A stretch of DNA of 64,000 nucleotides from Megaustenia siamemsis (taxonomy: Eukaryota > Mollusca > Gastropoda > Stylommatophora > Ariophantidae), in contig JAVIAB010000159.1 in NCBI GenBank assembly GCA_032433765.1, positions 55,265,925 to 55,329,924 of the forward strand, written 5' to 3'. This document shows, in pieces, positions 37,159-48,480 of this stretch; positions within the stretch are counted from its first letter, which is position 1, and the number at the start of each line of letters is the position of its first letter. A program made the position numbers and the translations under genes. Below the pieces are notes generated by a model. It ran no database searches, had not been told where the DNA came from, and worked only from the letters and a program-made list of their open reading frames with translations.

Positions 37159-37305
37159 GGAGCCGCGATAGCTCAGTGGTTAGTGACTACAAAGGACAAG
37201 AGGTAGGGTTTGATCCCAACCGACGGTTTCCGGGTTCACCGGACGTAAAAAAGACCACATTACCCCAAAAATCATGTGCTGAAGGTCTTTAAAATGTATG
37301 GTCCT
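37159..37305 (+). mobile_element. tRNA-derived SINE, internally deleted copy
   Basis: Begins GAGCCGCGATAGCTCAGTGG. It lacks six bases after GGTTAGTG and most of the mid-body, and stops at AAAATGTATGGTC. It lies 350 bases upstream of the receptor acceptor, in the putative last intron. Confidence 0.85.
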
Positions 37306-37645
37306 TTAAAGACAGGCACAGGAACAGAACTCAATTTTGGAGTCTTTATACATCTGCAGTAAATGCATTTCCTTAAAGAATATTCATGCCTTGATTGACT
37401 ATAACATTTGTAATTATCAACATACACATTAAAATGAATGTATATGAGGCTCAACGAATGAAGATAAGCGCACAGACAATGACAAGTGGCTCTATAAAGT
37501 TAATACCGCTTTCAGAAATGTAGCCACACATGTAATATATTCCAGAATGACTCTCGCTGTCTTTTAGAGCTTATATGAATACACATTCGGATATACCCCC
37601 AATAACGTCAGTCTGAACTAAAGTCTAACGACTTAACAAAACACA
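37306..37645. other. anonymous sequence (putative intron end)
   Basis: No recognised repeat. It leads directly into the splice acceptor of the first receptor. Confidence 0.45.
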
Positions 37646-37659
37646 TTTTATCTTTGCAG
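37646..37659 (+). other. splice acceptor, receptor copy 1
   Basis: A T-rich tract ending TTTTATCTTTGCAG. Similarity to receptor copy 2 begins immediately after this CAG and in the same codon phase, which supports the site. Confidence 0.75.
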
Positions 37660-40600
37660 TTTTCTCCAAAAAAGAATTCCCCAATTTCCCGTTAGCTGGA
37701 TGCTCTACAGATGACATTGACATGTTGTGTTTGTATTTTAATAAAAGAAATGACTACGGACAGTCTATGTGTGGTAACTTTATTAATCATCTGGTAAATC
37801 ACAACAAGACAACGCCTCGAGTTCTGTTCGCTGAAGTCTACGACTGGTACTCCGTTAACAATCCCAACGTTAACGTCAGCTCCTGGTATCTTGACTCATC
37901 TTTTAACCACAAACCCTACGGATTCTATGACGAGCAAGCCATGTTCCAGGATTATGGTAACATCAATGAAACCGTTGAACTAAAAGTCCAGTTTGTTCAA
38001 CAGTTATTTTCTGAGATGGGAGGAGTCAGGGAAAACGTCACCCGTCTTGCTGTTATTTTTCTTGACGGTAAAGGTATGTCATATGGTGAAACGAGAGATG
38101 TACCACATATTTTACAGCAACAAGACACGGACATAAAGGTATTTGTTGTTGTGTTGGATGTAAAGTACGACAAGGAAATTGTTCATCTTAGGGACACACT
38201 TCTTGTGGACTACTACGTGTCAATTCCTAGAAAACATTTATTATCTCTAGCAATGTGTAACCAGTGTCTGGAAGGATGGTGGAAGCTTGAACATAACATT
38301 TCTGCTGAGTCGATCTCTTGTTACAAGATGTTGGAGTCTGATCATGGAAGCAACAGTGAAGAGACATATTCTACTTGCACTAATGTTGAACATTCCAATG
38401 TGGTCACAATTGAAAGTAAACACGAGTTATTATTTGTACAGACCAGGATACATTCATATTTCAGTGATTTTAGAAAACGTGGAGAACTTTCAAATGTGTC
38501 GGCTCTATTTTATATTGGTCTCTACAGAGATAAAAGTAGCATTGCCAGGAGATTTCGTTGGGAATTGTTTGAACGAAATGTAAGTCGGCCCCTATTGGTT
38601 AATAATTGGCTGCCTGGTAAACCTTCTGGTGGCTATAGCAACGGATGTGCTGTGTGGCGGTTTGACTGGAGAGAAGATATAAGTGTCTCTGACTTTTCCA
38701 GATACGAAGGTGGTTTTGTGGATGGTTGGACGGACGTTGATTGCTCGTTTGTTAGTTTATTCATTGTGTGTGAGGTCTCAATGCCTCGTAGAATTGAGGA
38801 CAACTTCCTGATTGGTATAAAACCTGCCACGAATGAAAGTTTTAGTCGAGCCTTAAATAGTGGTGGTTTTGTGAAATTTATAAATAATATTGTGTCTGTC
38901 TCGTTCAGCTACGCAAACAAAGATGTCCGCACATTCCTTAATGTAGTAGACTACAAGTTATTTCCCCTGTTTGATTGTGGGGAAGAAGCACAAGAGCCTC
39001 GGTTCATTTCCTACTTGCTTGTTTGTAACGGCCTTGTTGAGTGCAGCAACTTCCGTGATGAAAATGAATGTGAAGGCTATAGCAGTAGAAAGTGGTTACA
39101 AATAAATCGTTGTCCAGGGATACCTTGTTGTGACGGATCTTGTTTGTTAACGCGCTGGATTAATGATGGCGAGATTGATTGTCCAGTTTGTGATCTCATG
39201 AATGGCGAAGAGTTCAACGATGAAAGTGTGGTGCTTCACAAATATCTGAAGGGAAACGAGAATTGCGCCTTTATTTGTAATGATGATAAATGTATTCAAA
39301 TCTCGCAACTAAATGACGAACAAGTTGACTGTAATGGATGGGAAGGACCTTTGGACGAGACTATAGGAAAACTGAAAACAGCTGACACTTGCAACCTCAA
39401 AAATGGTGATAGAATGTGGGCCCCCATGTGTGTTTATGTGAGAGACAGGTACGGAGCTGTTCTAGGATGTAGAGACGCGTCCCATTTGCAGAACTGTATA
39501 GACTTTGAATGTCCAGTGGGATATGTTAAATGTCCGAGCACATATTGTATACCTCAACATTATGTCCTTGATAAGACAAACGATTGTCCTACAGGAGAAG
39601 ATGAGCAAATTGACCAGATTTCTCCCTGTATCGGACACTTTGCTTGTTGGAAAAGTCAAATTTGCCTACATCCTGACCTAGTCTGTAACAACCATCCTGA
39701 CTGTCCATATAAAGACGACGAAGTGGATTGTAATTGTACATATCGAGACGGCTTCCATTGTGTGTCAGGTACATTCACTGTATCCAGGTACAACAAATCA
39801 GTTCATTTCACCAAATTGCAAAACTTGTGGGTGGAGTCAACTCCAATGAGTGATATTAAATATGTTGACATGTCTGGTGTCGATCTATCTTTAATTACAG
39901 GAAACACTTATTTACCATTAAGCGATTTAATATTTGTTAAATTATCAAATTGTAATTCAAATATTGAAATAAGTACTTGGAGAATGCAGCTTGTTAATCT
40001 TCAGAACATAGACTTTAGTTACAATCAAATAAAGGAAATTGATGGAAGGAAAAATAAGTTAAATGACTTTCACAATATCCGTCATCTAAATTTGTCACAC
40101 AATAGAGAGCTCTCATCTATAAAATATGTAGAACTCCCATTCCTAGAAACACTTGATCTCTCCTACACGAGTTTCTACCGTCTCGATGCATCTTTCCTTG
40201 AAGCATTTCCAAATCTGAAACATTTCAGTTTAAGTTTTACACTTGTCCGTCTTTCTCAAAAGAAAATATTTTCTTCTAGGCAGAGCTTACAAACACTAGA
40301 TCTACGTGGACTAACCGTGGACAATTTCTATGAAGATTTCTTGAATGGTCTCACTATCAGTCAACATCTGTACACGGACAGTTTTGAAATGTGCTGTCCA
40401 CAGATCAGAGGAAACAACATCCCATACCACACGTGTCATGCTCCGAATGCCGCAATATCTTCTTGTTTTAATCTGATAGGACTCAGTGTTCAGAGAGCTC
40501 TTCTCTTGGTGGTAGCAGTTCTTGCAACTTCTGGTAACTTGCTAGTTATTGTCTATCGCATGATCTGGGCTAGGTTATCTCTGAGAGATAGTTATGGCCT

Positions 40601-41375
40601 GTTTATAACAAATTTGGGTATTTCGGATTTTATTATGGGAGTCAATTTGTTCATTATTGTTGGAGCAGACTACTACTATAGTGACGTTTATGTTCTGTAT
40701 GACAAGACCTGGAGAGAAAGTATTTTATGCAAAACTACTGGATTTTTGGCTACTCTCTCTAGTGAAACATCACTGTTATTTATTTTCCTTATTTCTTTGA
40801 ACAGGTTTTTGATAATGAAGTTTCCGTTTGGTGAAGTTAAGTTTTCAAAACTTGGTAAAATTGTAGCTTTGTTGTTGTCTTGGATCATTGGTTTTCTTCT
40901 TGCTCTGACGCCAGCCGCTCTCAAGTTTGAAATAAACTCCTCTAATTCAATGTGTATTGGCTTACCTTTGACAGCTAAACGTCTTAACGGCTGGGGCTAC
41001 TCATTTGGCGTGTTCATCGTGCTCAACTCTTGTCTGTGTATCGTCCTCGCTTACACTCAAATTGCCATTTTTCGCGCCATGTCAGAAAACAGAATTAGTC
41101 GGACAGCCTCTAGCACGTCTCCTAGGTTGGCGGAAGATATACTAGTGGCCAAACAACTATCTCTGGTAGCTCTGTTCAGCTTCTTCTGTTGGTTTCCTAT
41201 AGGAATTATGGGCGTCTTGTCTCTTTTCGGTCATGAGATCAGCAACGATGTTTTCGCCTGGGTAACGGCTATTGTTCTTCCCATAAATTCAGCAGCAAAC
41301 CCATTTCTGTACACAATCCCTGCCCTTATAGACAAGTGGAACAAGTTTAGCTCTAAGAGAATAAAAACTCAGTAA
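37660..41375 (+). CDS. GRL101/LGR-like receptor copy 1: vWA-like, C-type lectin, LDLa, LRR, 7TM (terminal exon)
   Basis: Open from the acceptor to the TAA; the first ATG in the exon is at 37,722 and residues below count from it (1,217). The 20 codons before it are conserved in copy 2 (P-N-F-P-L-x-G-C), so translation probably starts in an upstream exon. Order: vWA-like domain about 30-175 (LFSEMGGVR and LAVIFLDG, then KVFVVVLDV); C-type-lectin-like domain about 180-352 (FYIGL, W-L-P-G-K-P-S, C309, G-W-T-D-V-D-C341, C350); LDLa modules about 417-450, 464-490, 515-545, 597-632 and 636-670; leucine-rich repeats about 710-890; cysteine hinge 892-915; seven helices about 921-1,202. GPCR landmarks: G-N939, S-D969, C1003 with C1078, N-R-F 1027-1029 in place of D-R-Y, W1054, C-W-F-P 1156-1159, N-P-F-L-Y 1193-1197. 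Plausibly a cell-surface receptor coupling carbohydrate or protein recognition to G proteins; ligand unknown. Confidence 0.93.
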
Positions 41376-41784
41376 ATGTCTGCCTATTGCAATATGACGT
41401 GTACATTTCTACTAAATTGTCAACACAGTTCGCGCTTTATTGGCAAAACCATCATTTACATATTATACAAATGCACACATCAAAACAAAGTGGACACAGT
41501 GTCAGATTAAAAAAAAAACATATGGCATATTTAAATACAACACTTTGTTTAATATAAGCTGTTAATTATAATTAAATATATATGATGTATGTGATTTATG
41601 AGAATGCAAATTTTCTTATTTTTGTTGTTCACATTATATTTCGCAGATCTTTATTCACGTGCTCTATCTACCTTAATTTATAGTTCGTGTTATATTTATT
41701 TTCCTATCTCCTTTATTGTTCTGTTCATTTTGTAGATGGTTTTTTTTTCACGAGCCATGATGTCTCTGGCGTTAATTTAGACTA
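41376..41784. other. 3' flank of receptor copy 1
   Basis: AT-rich. Contains a possible ATTAAA polyadenylation signal at 41,571-41,576. A short hydrophobic frame near 41,593 looks like a signal peptide but has no consensus donor. Confidence 0.4.
41571..41576 (+). terminator. possible polyadenylation signal (ATTAAA)
   Basis: ATTAAA about 195 bases after the receptor copy 1 stop. It is the common variant of AATAAA, but such hexamers are frequent in AT-rich DNA. Confidence 0.22.
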
Positions 41785-42580
41785 ACTGCGTCGCCTTTCT
41801 CCCATATTCTTTATTACCTACATGGACTACATACATCTGATAACCAACTGGAGCCATATAAGTTTAACGGGCTTTTATTTGTAGGTGATAAACAATAATA
41901 CATAGAAAAGTGACATGTCTACAAAAACACTTATATATATATTATCTGTACAGGCGCTAATTACATCATAAAAAGCAACATCAACAAAACAAAAGGTGTG
42001 CATATAGCAAAAAGTCATCAATCATCAACATAACAATATAATGCGGGCAATTAAAAAAGTAGAATAATTTAAATAAATAGGACGGATAATAAGAAACGAT
42101 AATTCATAAGAAGCAAATATAGACTCAAGATGCATACATCCTTGTCATATTTGTCGGACAGCTATAACCCTATTGTCCAAAAAGGAAATAACTCTAGAGG
42201 CAAAACGGGCACTTTACAATACAAATATTCACTCCATCATGCTATCAATGCTAGACCTAGACCCTAGTCTCAAGAACAGTAAGACAAATAGCCACTGCAG
42301 AAATGAAATATGATAGACATAATTATATGAAACAGCCTGAGAGATAAGATCGTACATTAAAAACGCAAAAGAGCTAGTAATAATCCTTGCCATAGAATAC
42401 ATAAAGAAATAACATACATACGTTTGGTCACGTGATAAAACACAAAAACGCAAACAAAATACAATGAGCCTTGACTAAACTGCGAGAATACCGTACTCTA
42501 AGGCCGACTGCGAAAACAACGATGTGATTATTAGAAAGACTAGGAAAGAAAGCAGCAGCAGAGACTAATAGAATAGCACG
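41785..42580 (+). mobile_element. decayed LINE, RT to C-terminus
   Basis: Aligns with 14,720-15,560. TATTACCTACATGGACTACATA corresponds to the Y-M-D-H region and TTTTATTTGTAGGTGATAAAC to the FADD box (now destroyed). CTATTGTCCAAAAAGGAAAT and GCTAGACCTAGACCCTAG follow. Stops are frequent. It ends near the 42-bp array. Confidence 0.75.
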
Positions 42581-43012
42581 GTCGAGAGGTTGGTTGGTCT
42601 CTAGCAAGACGCCTGTCTCGAGACAGAGAGGTTGGTTGGTCTCTAGCAAGATGCCTGTCTCGAGACTGAGAGGTTGGTTGGTCTCTAGCAAGATGCCTGT
42701 CTCGAGACAGAGAGGTTGGTTGGTCTCTAGCAAGACGCCTGTCTCGAGACAGAGAGGTTGGTTGGTCTCTAGCAAGACGCCTGTCTCGAGACAGAGAAGT
42801 TGGTTGGTCTCTAGCAAGACGCCTGTCTCGAGACAGAGAGATCGGTTGGTCTCTAGCAAGACGCCTGTCTCGAGACAGAGAAGTTGGTTGGTCTCTAGCA
42901 AGACGCCTGTCTCGAGACAAAGAAGTTGGTTGGTCTCTAGCAAGACGCCTGTCTCGAGACAGAGAAGTTGGTTGGTCTCTAGCAAGACGCCTGTCTCGAG
43001 GCAGAGAGATTG
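42581..43012. repeat. 42-bp minisatellite with perfect palindrome
   Basis: Ten units of 42 bases: GGTTGGTTGGTCTCTAGCAA then GACGCCTGTCTCGAGACAGAG. Each contains TGTCTCGAGACA, a perfect 12-base palindrome, broken only in one A>T-type variant and the last unit. Minus-strand and plus-strand frames of 148-185 codons are open through the array because 42 is divisible by three. They are not proposed as genes. Confidence 0.95.
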
Positions 43013-43764
43013 TGAGATCCAATTCAGACTGCACAGTTAAGGATTGTTATTTTTTTACTTTTCTCTGGAACCGAAAAAAAAAAATCTATTTTCCTAGGGC
43101 ATCTCTCACTTTGATATGATATTCGTGCAGTCTCTTCATTGTAACGTATTCAAAGTTATTGTTGCGCCACTTTTCATCCAGCATATCAGAGGGCTTTCAT
43201 AATGTCATTGTTGTCCAGTGTCCTTCATTACTCAACATAATGCAAGTTTGTTAGCATGTTCAATACTTTATATCTGCGTGCTTTGGGGATATAGATAAAC
43301 ATGCACTTGTCAGACGAGACTTCCCCTTAGAATACAACCATTGCCGTTGAAACCATCCAGTTGATATCACACATAGTCTTCACTGACGAAATACACAGGT
43401 ATACAAAACGATGCCTCGTGTCATGGCTTTAGCGACAGTCAAAGTTTCCGTGTTTGAACTGTTTGTACTCAAGAAAAAGCATCAATACCTTCCTTCACAG
43501 CTCTAAAGTGAGCATAGAATGCCAATAAATCCCGTAATATCAAGCCCATTTGTGTAAATGATTACCGCTCTTTCAGAAGAGTTCTCGAAAATAAAGGCCT
43601 GCCCCTCTGTCTCAACAATCAAAGGGATGCGTTGTCTATTGAGCAGTGGGTTTATTGTTAGATGAATGCATTGATGCAAACAGACAATTAGAAGATTATA
43701 TATAAAAGGCACTTAAAGAACATTTTCTCATAAGAAGTCAGGAGCTGAAAATATAAATATCAGA
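43013..43764. other. anonymous sequence
   Basis: No gene or repeat recognised; ends at a CAT-repeat start of an antisense LINE. Confidence 0.4.
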
Positions 43765-44140
43765 ATCATCATCATCATCATCATTGAGTGCCGTCTCTGC
43801 ATTGTAGGATGGCTACCATGAAACGCAACTCCTCTCTGTTGTTATGATGGTGTAGGTTGTCACAGGCTGACTTGTTCATCACTTAATGTTACGCTTCCAT
43901 GTCTTCGATTGTGTCTGCTTCTTTTACCTTGTAATTTATCTTCAATGATTACTTTTAGTAGGCTGTTGTGTCTTTTAACATATCCCAAAAACCATCATAT
44001 GTCTTGTACGAATTGTGTTTAGTAGTTCTTGTGTCATTGTTAGTTGTTTAACGACTTTTGCTATTTTGTTATTCCTAGTTTTAGCTCTAATAGTATTTGT
44101 TTTGATGTTAGTGTGTTTTTCATGGCAGTAAAGTTACCTG
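43765..44140 (-). mobile_element. LINE 3' end, antisense (third family)
   Basis: ATCATCATCATCATCATTGAGTGCC marks the reversed 3' tail. TACTTTTAGTAGGCTGTTGTG is the reversed H-N-S-L-L-K region shared with 12,760 and 27,056. Decayed. Confidence 0.78.
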
Positions 44141-44250
44141 TTGCCTGCTACTGCCACCTGATCGAGCACAACAGTAAAAGGCACGGCAAATCGTTAAAAA
44201 AACCGTGGAGAAACGGGCATCCGGATCAACACAAAAACTCCATGTATGAT

Positions 44251-46041
44251 TAGGGTTGCCATCCGTCCCGCTTTTTCCGGATTGTCCCACTTTTTCATCA
44301 AAATTTAATTGTCCCGCCTAAGGGTCTGGGGGACAGCAATTTGTCCCGCTTTTTAATCCAGCCAAATTTTTCACCTACAAATTTTAATATTTTCTTAAAT
44401 TATTTATTATTGGTTTGAGTTTTGTTACAAAATGAAGCTTCTTAGTCCGAAACGTCTATTTGTAGAGTCCTGCGCTATCGCTGTTTAATAATAAAGTTTG
44501 TAGATACAACTCATAAATACTCAATTGAGAATATCCAGCACAAAATTGTTAGTGCGGAAGGCGGTATTATTTAAAAATTTACAAAAGATGACGTCTTCGG
44601 CTTCGTCTTACTCTTAGGCGATTCTTAGCCGAGGCGCTGAGCCTTACTCTACCCATCTCACCGCTCACCGCTCACGTGATCTGTGCCTACGTGACAATCT
44701 GCATGCTTTTGTCCTTGTCGTATTTCTGTAGGCGCTAATAATTCATTCAACAACATCGGGCCATCCTCACCAGCAGCAAGAAGAAATTTTGGCTTCATTC
44801 TTTCTTTATGTGTTGGAGGCTGGAGGTTGCTTCCAGGAATCCAGTCTGTTGTTACCGGTGGTTGTGAAATATTAAATTTGTTCATTTTTAATTGAGCATT
44901 CTAATTTTGTGAATTCTTTTTTTGGATTTATTTTTACTTGGAAATGCCGAAGAGAAAGTGTTTTTTTTCCAAGAAAACTATTGGGAAGAATGGTCTTTCA
45001 TAAAACAAGGTAGAAGTGAGAATGAAGCAGAATGCATGTCAATGTTACATTTCTATCGCGCATGGTGGGAGAACTGACATAACAAAACATATAGGAAGTG
45101 TCAAACACAAATCTAGAATGTATTCTGCAAACACTTCACGTACTATGGACAATTATTTTTTGACTAAATCGTCAGAGCAAGGTAAATTAGTGGCAGCGAC
45201 AGAACTGACAATGTGTTATCATATTGTAAAACATCATATGTCTTTCAAGTCAATGGACTGCATAAGTAAGCTAAACTCAAAACTGTTTAAAGATTCTCAA
45301 ACTGCACAATATGTGGAGCTCGGAAGAACTAAAACAACAGCAATAGTAAAGTCAGTATTAGCACCTGACACTACGAGGCAATTGTGTAATGAACTTGCTG
45401 GTGTACACTACTTTGGTATTGCTACCGACGCAAGTAATCACAATGCTGAAAAAATATTCCCATTAATTGTTCAGTATTTCACTCCAGCGAATGGTATGAC
45501 TGTAAAATTACTTAAACTGGGTTCTTTACCAAATGAAACATCCTCTGAAATAAGCAAGTATTGTATCGAGGCTTTAGAAGAAAACAACATTGATAAGAAC
45601 AAGTGTATTGCGTTTTGTGGCGATAATGCAAACTGTAATTTTGGTGGAATACGGCGTGCTGGCACCAACAATGTGTTCGCGAGATTGAAAAGTGAACTTA
45701 ATGAAAATCTTCTTGGAATTGGATGCCCTGCTCATATCATTCATAATTCTGTAAAGACAGCCGCCGATGTTTTGAGTGTTGATGTGGACACAACAATAAT
45801 TAAATTATTCAATTACTTCACTATATATACTGTACGAACGGAGCGATTAAAAGAATTTTGTGAGTTCGTGGAATTAGAGTATCATGCATTATTGTCACAC
45901 ACAAAAACAAGGTGGTTATCACTTTTAGCTGCAGTAGACAGAGTATTTAGAGACAGAGTGCTTTACATGATGTGTCCCGCTTTCGCGTCTAAAAAAGTAC
46001 CATTTGTCCCGCTTTCTGCTTCGAAGGTTCTGGCAACCCTA
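44251..46041 (+). mobile_element. hAT DNA transposon, near-complete ends
   Basis: Begins TAGGGTTGCCA and ends TGGCAACCCTA, an 11-base perfect terminal inverted repeat. It is flanked by a perfect 8-base duplication TGTATGAT at 44,243-44,250 and 46,042-46,049, the target length expected of hAT elements. Subterminal GTCCCGC-TTT motifs occur several times at the left end and twice at the right end, all in the same orientation. The length is 1,791 bases, short for an autonomous hAT, because the 3' part of the transposase is missing. Preserved target duplication suggests a fairly recent insertion. Confidence 0.92.
44943..46041 (+). pseudogene. hAT transposase, frameshifted and 3'-truncated
   Basis: Starts at an ATG encoding M-P-K-R-K-C, a common beginning in this transposase group. 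It is frameshifted near 44,992 and again near 45,035, then open from 45,016 to beyond the element end. A BED-type zinc-finger region is readable (C-x2-C split by the shift, then I-A-H-G-G-R-T-D-I-T-K-H-I and K-H-K-S). It is followed by catalytic-core landmarks: F-G-I-A-T-D-A-S-N-H, F-C-G-D-N-A-N-C-N-F-G-G and G-C-P-A-H-I-I-H-N, then T-R-W-L-S-L. The C-terminal dimerisation region is absent and the frame runs into the right TIR. It cannot be active. Confidence 0.88.
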
Positions 46042-46049
46042 TGTATGAT

Positions 46050-46884
46050 CAATCATAGCAAATAATATAAGCTCATTAAAGAGCACCAACAAAATAGTTC
46101 ACACTTCAACTGCCTACTGAACAAGATGACACGGGCTGGAAGCTAATCAACTTGTCGGATAGCACTATACAAATGTGGATTTGAGATCTGGAAATCTGCT
46201 CAAATTCTAGAAAACGTCGACGGCATTAAAGAAACTCGTAAACATTAATTGGAGGAAACTTACTGTAGCGTTTTATATAAGAACAAACAACATGAATATC
46301 CAGTAAAATGTTGATACAGTAATTGGAACCAATAACATATATTTGGGAGTGGCCTTCCTAAAAGCACAAACCATGACATACTATACAAAGAACAATACAT
46401 TGTGAATCAAATCTATAATTTTGAAAAATTATCTAATTGAGTTTAGTTTATTCGATAGTTCATCTTCCTTGCACAAACAGACAACCGTGTTCAGACCCTC
46501 TCATCAACATTTCTCTATGAAGCACGTCCACCACACACTCTAATGAAAACATGGACGATGTGTTCAGCTCATATGCTCTAACACAGTAGCACCAGCCAAC
46601 ACACTAACGTCAAACTCTTTAATTGCCTCTTACGACGTGCGTATCTTGTAACAATTGTTCTCTTCTTGTCTCCCCTGATCGTGGTCAGATCTGGGTTAAA
46701 CAAACTGGCGAAATCTCTAATTATAAATAAAGGTCAACAAAAGCCAGACATTGCAGCAATGCCTCAGTTGTCATTGATAGCTCAGTTCTGAATGTTCTAA
46801 AGACTGTAATTAAGTGTAATTAAATAGAAGTCTGTCATTCCTTGCAACATGTCATTACACACATTTTTATGTTGGCCTCATTTA
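46050..46884. other. anonymous sequence
   Basis: About 800 bases between transposon fragments. Nothing recognised. Confidence 0.4.
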
Positions 46885-46985
46885 GGATGTCCTCATTTTT
46901 TTTTTTAGCCAGCAAACTTCCAACATTCTTCGGAGAATTACCAGCTTTGTGGTCTCTAATCGTCTTTTCATTTGTTTCTATAATG
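46885..46985 (-). mobile_element. short antisense LINE fragment
   Basis: GTTGGCCTCATTTAGGATGT, CCAACATTCTTCGGAGAATT and TGTGGTCTCTAATCG match the middle of 58,176-58,540. About 100 bases. Confidence 0.6.
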
Positions 46986-46989
46986 TCAT

Positions 46990-47490
46990 TTATGAAACAC
47001 TATTGTCCAACAAGGAAATAACTCTGTAGGCAAAACGAGCACTCTACAATACAATCTTCATACCAACGTTGTGCTACCAATGCCAGACCTGGACCCTAGA
47101 TGTAAGAACAATAAGAAAAATAACCTCTACGGAGATGAAATGTGTTAGACGAAGACAGGAAACAGTCTGAGAGATAGGACCAGAAATGAAGAACTGAGAA
47201 AAAAGCTAGGAATAGCCACCGCCATAGAATATATCAGAAAACAACAGATACAAAGGTTTGGCCACGTGACAAGGCAGAAAGAACAAACACAACACAACGA
47301 GCCTTCAACAAACGTTGTGAGAACACCAGACCCAAGGGTCGACAACGAAAAAGATGGATCGATGGAATATTAGAAGCACTAGGAAACATAACAGCAGCAG
47401 AAGCGAACAGAAGAGCAAAAGACCTCAAATTATATATCCCCTCGACGCTGAAAGGCAGATGAGGAAGGAAAGATGAAGAAGCTTTATGAA
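46990..47490 (+). mobile_element. LINE C-terminal fragment (first family)
   Basis: Close copy of 15,110-15,630, from ACTATTGTCCAACAAGGAAA through CCAGACCTGGACCCTAGATG and TTTGGCCACGTGACAAGG to CTCCCCTCGACGCTGAAAGG. One or two frameshifts. 5' truncated. Confidence 0.85.
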
Positions 47491-47689
47491 ACACTTCTAT
47501 AGGTCAGATGTGGCTCGATATATCACCGATGAATCATCGTTCTCACTCCTATTGACATAGAAATTGTTGCATAACACGTTTATCCTTTCATAAAATGCTA
47601 TTTTGCCTTGCACTAATCTGCTCTTTTTATTTATGTAGTGTATCTTCCCTATAATCTTATTATTCTGTCCAAGTAAATGTGCGCGTTGC

Positions 47690-47945
47690 ACTTGTTTAGA
47701 ATATGTCCTGTTTATTGTTATGCTGCATGGTGTTTTTTCGACACGAATACTTCTGTTTTGTTTTCTTACTATTCAGACGGAGACATTTCCGGTAGCTTTC
47801 TTTTACTATAATGTCTATCCTTTCTTGTAGATCATTCTCTGTCTCTGATTTAAAAATGTGTCATCCATATATCGCAAATCGTTTATGTTAACCGTTGACT
47901 TTAATTCTTATTTTGTCTACTATTGTTCTCATAATATGTTCACTG
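47690..47945 (-). mobile_element. antisense LINE RT fragment
   Basis: Contains reversed segments of an RT region: TCTGATTTAAAAATGTGTCAT, then TTGTCTACTATTGTTCTCAT, in the order expected for sequence around the YADD box and upstream of it. It joins at 47,946 to a sense LINE fragment. Confidence 0.5.
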
Positions 47946-47952
47946 TACATTG

Positions 47953-48345
47953 AAAACAAGAAAACAGAACAGAAAAATGAAGCCTTTGAAATGTGGATTT
48001 ATAGAAGAATAGGTAGAATTGGATGGAAACAAAAGATAACAAACGATGAAGTTTTAAAACAACTGAAAATAAAAAGAGAACTACTAAATACAATTAAGAC
48101 AAGACAAATGACATTTTTGGGGCATGTTAAAAGACACAACAGCCTACTAAAAGTAATATTGGAAGGAAAAATACAAGGTAAAAGAGGCAGAGGCAGACCA
48201 AGACTAACATGGACGTGTAACATCAAAAGATGGACAAGTCAATCTATGTCGGCCTGCACCATCAAAGCAAGAAATAGAGTAGAATGGCGATCCATGGTAG
48301 CCAACTTTCGTTGCGGAGAAAGCACACGATAATGATGATGATGAT
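47953..48345 (+). mobile_element. LINE 3' end, sense (third family)
   Basis: Intact 3' coding end. The frame ending at 48,332 reads A-F-E-M-W-I-Y-R-R-I-G-R-I-G-W-K, T-F-L-G-H-V-K-R-H-N-S-L-L-K, then G-R-G-R-P-R-L-T-W. It ends in TAATGATGATGATGATATT, the sense form of the CAT-repeat edges seen on antisense copies. This copy is the best reference for the family in the window. Confidence 0.88.
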
Positions 48346-48419
48346 ATTGAAAACAAACCCTGTAACGCAACACATTGTTATCATCACAAACGAAGAAATA
48401 AACTCATTTTTTAATGTAA

Positions 48420-48480
48420 CATTTGTGACAGGTGACATTTGTAACAGGTGACATTTGTGACAGGTGACATTTGTTATTAG
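48420..48480. repeat. short tandem repeat, 17-19 bp
   Basis: Three copies of ACATTTGTGACAGGTG with A/G variants. Confidence 0.85.

Noticed and set aside
26500..37305. Functional tRNA genes
   Set aside because: The A and B boxes belong to SINE heads joined to a repeated non-tRNA body with target duplications.
41593..41730. Signal-peptide-like frame after receptor copy 1, considered as first exon for copy 2
   Set aside because: The hydrophobic start (M-R-M-Q-I-F-L-F-L-L-F) is plausible, but there is no consensus donor in the required phase and the frame continues through an AT-rich hydrophobic tail.
42428..43040. 148- to 185-codon frames on both strands
   Set aside because: A 42-base minisatellite artefact, the same situation as the other arrays with units divisible by three.
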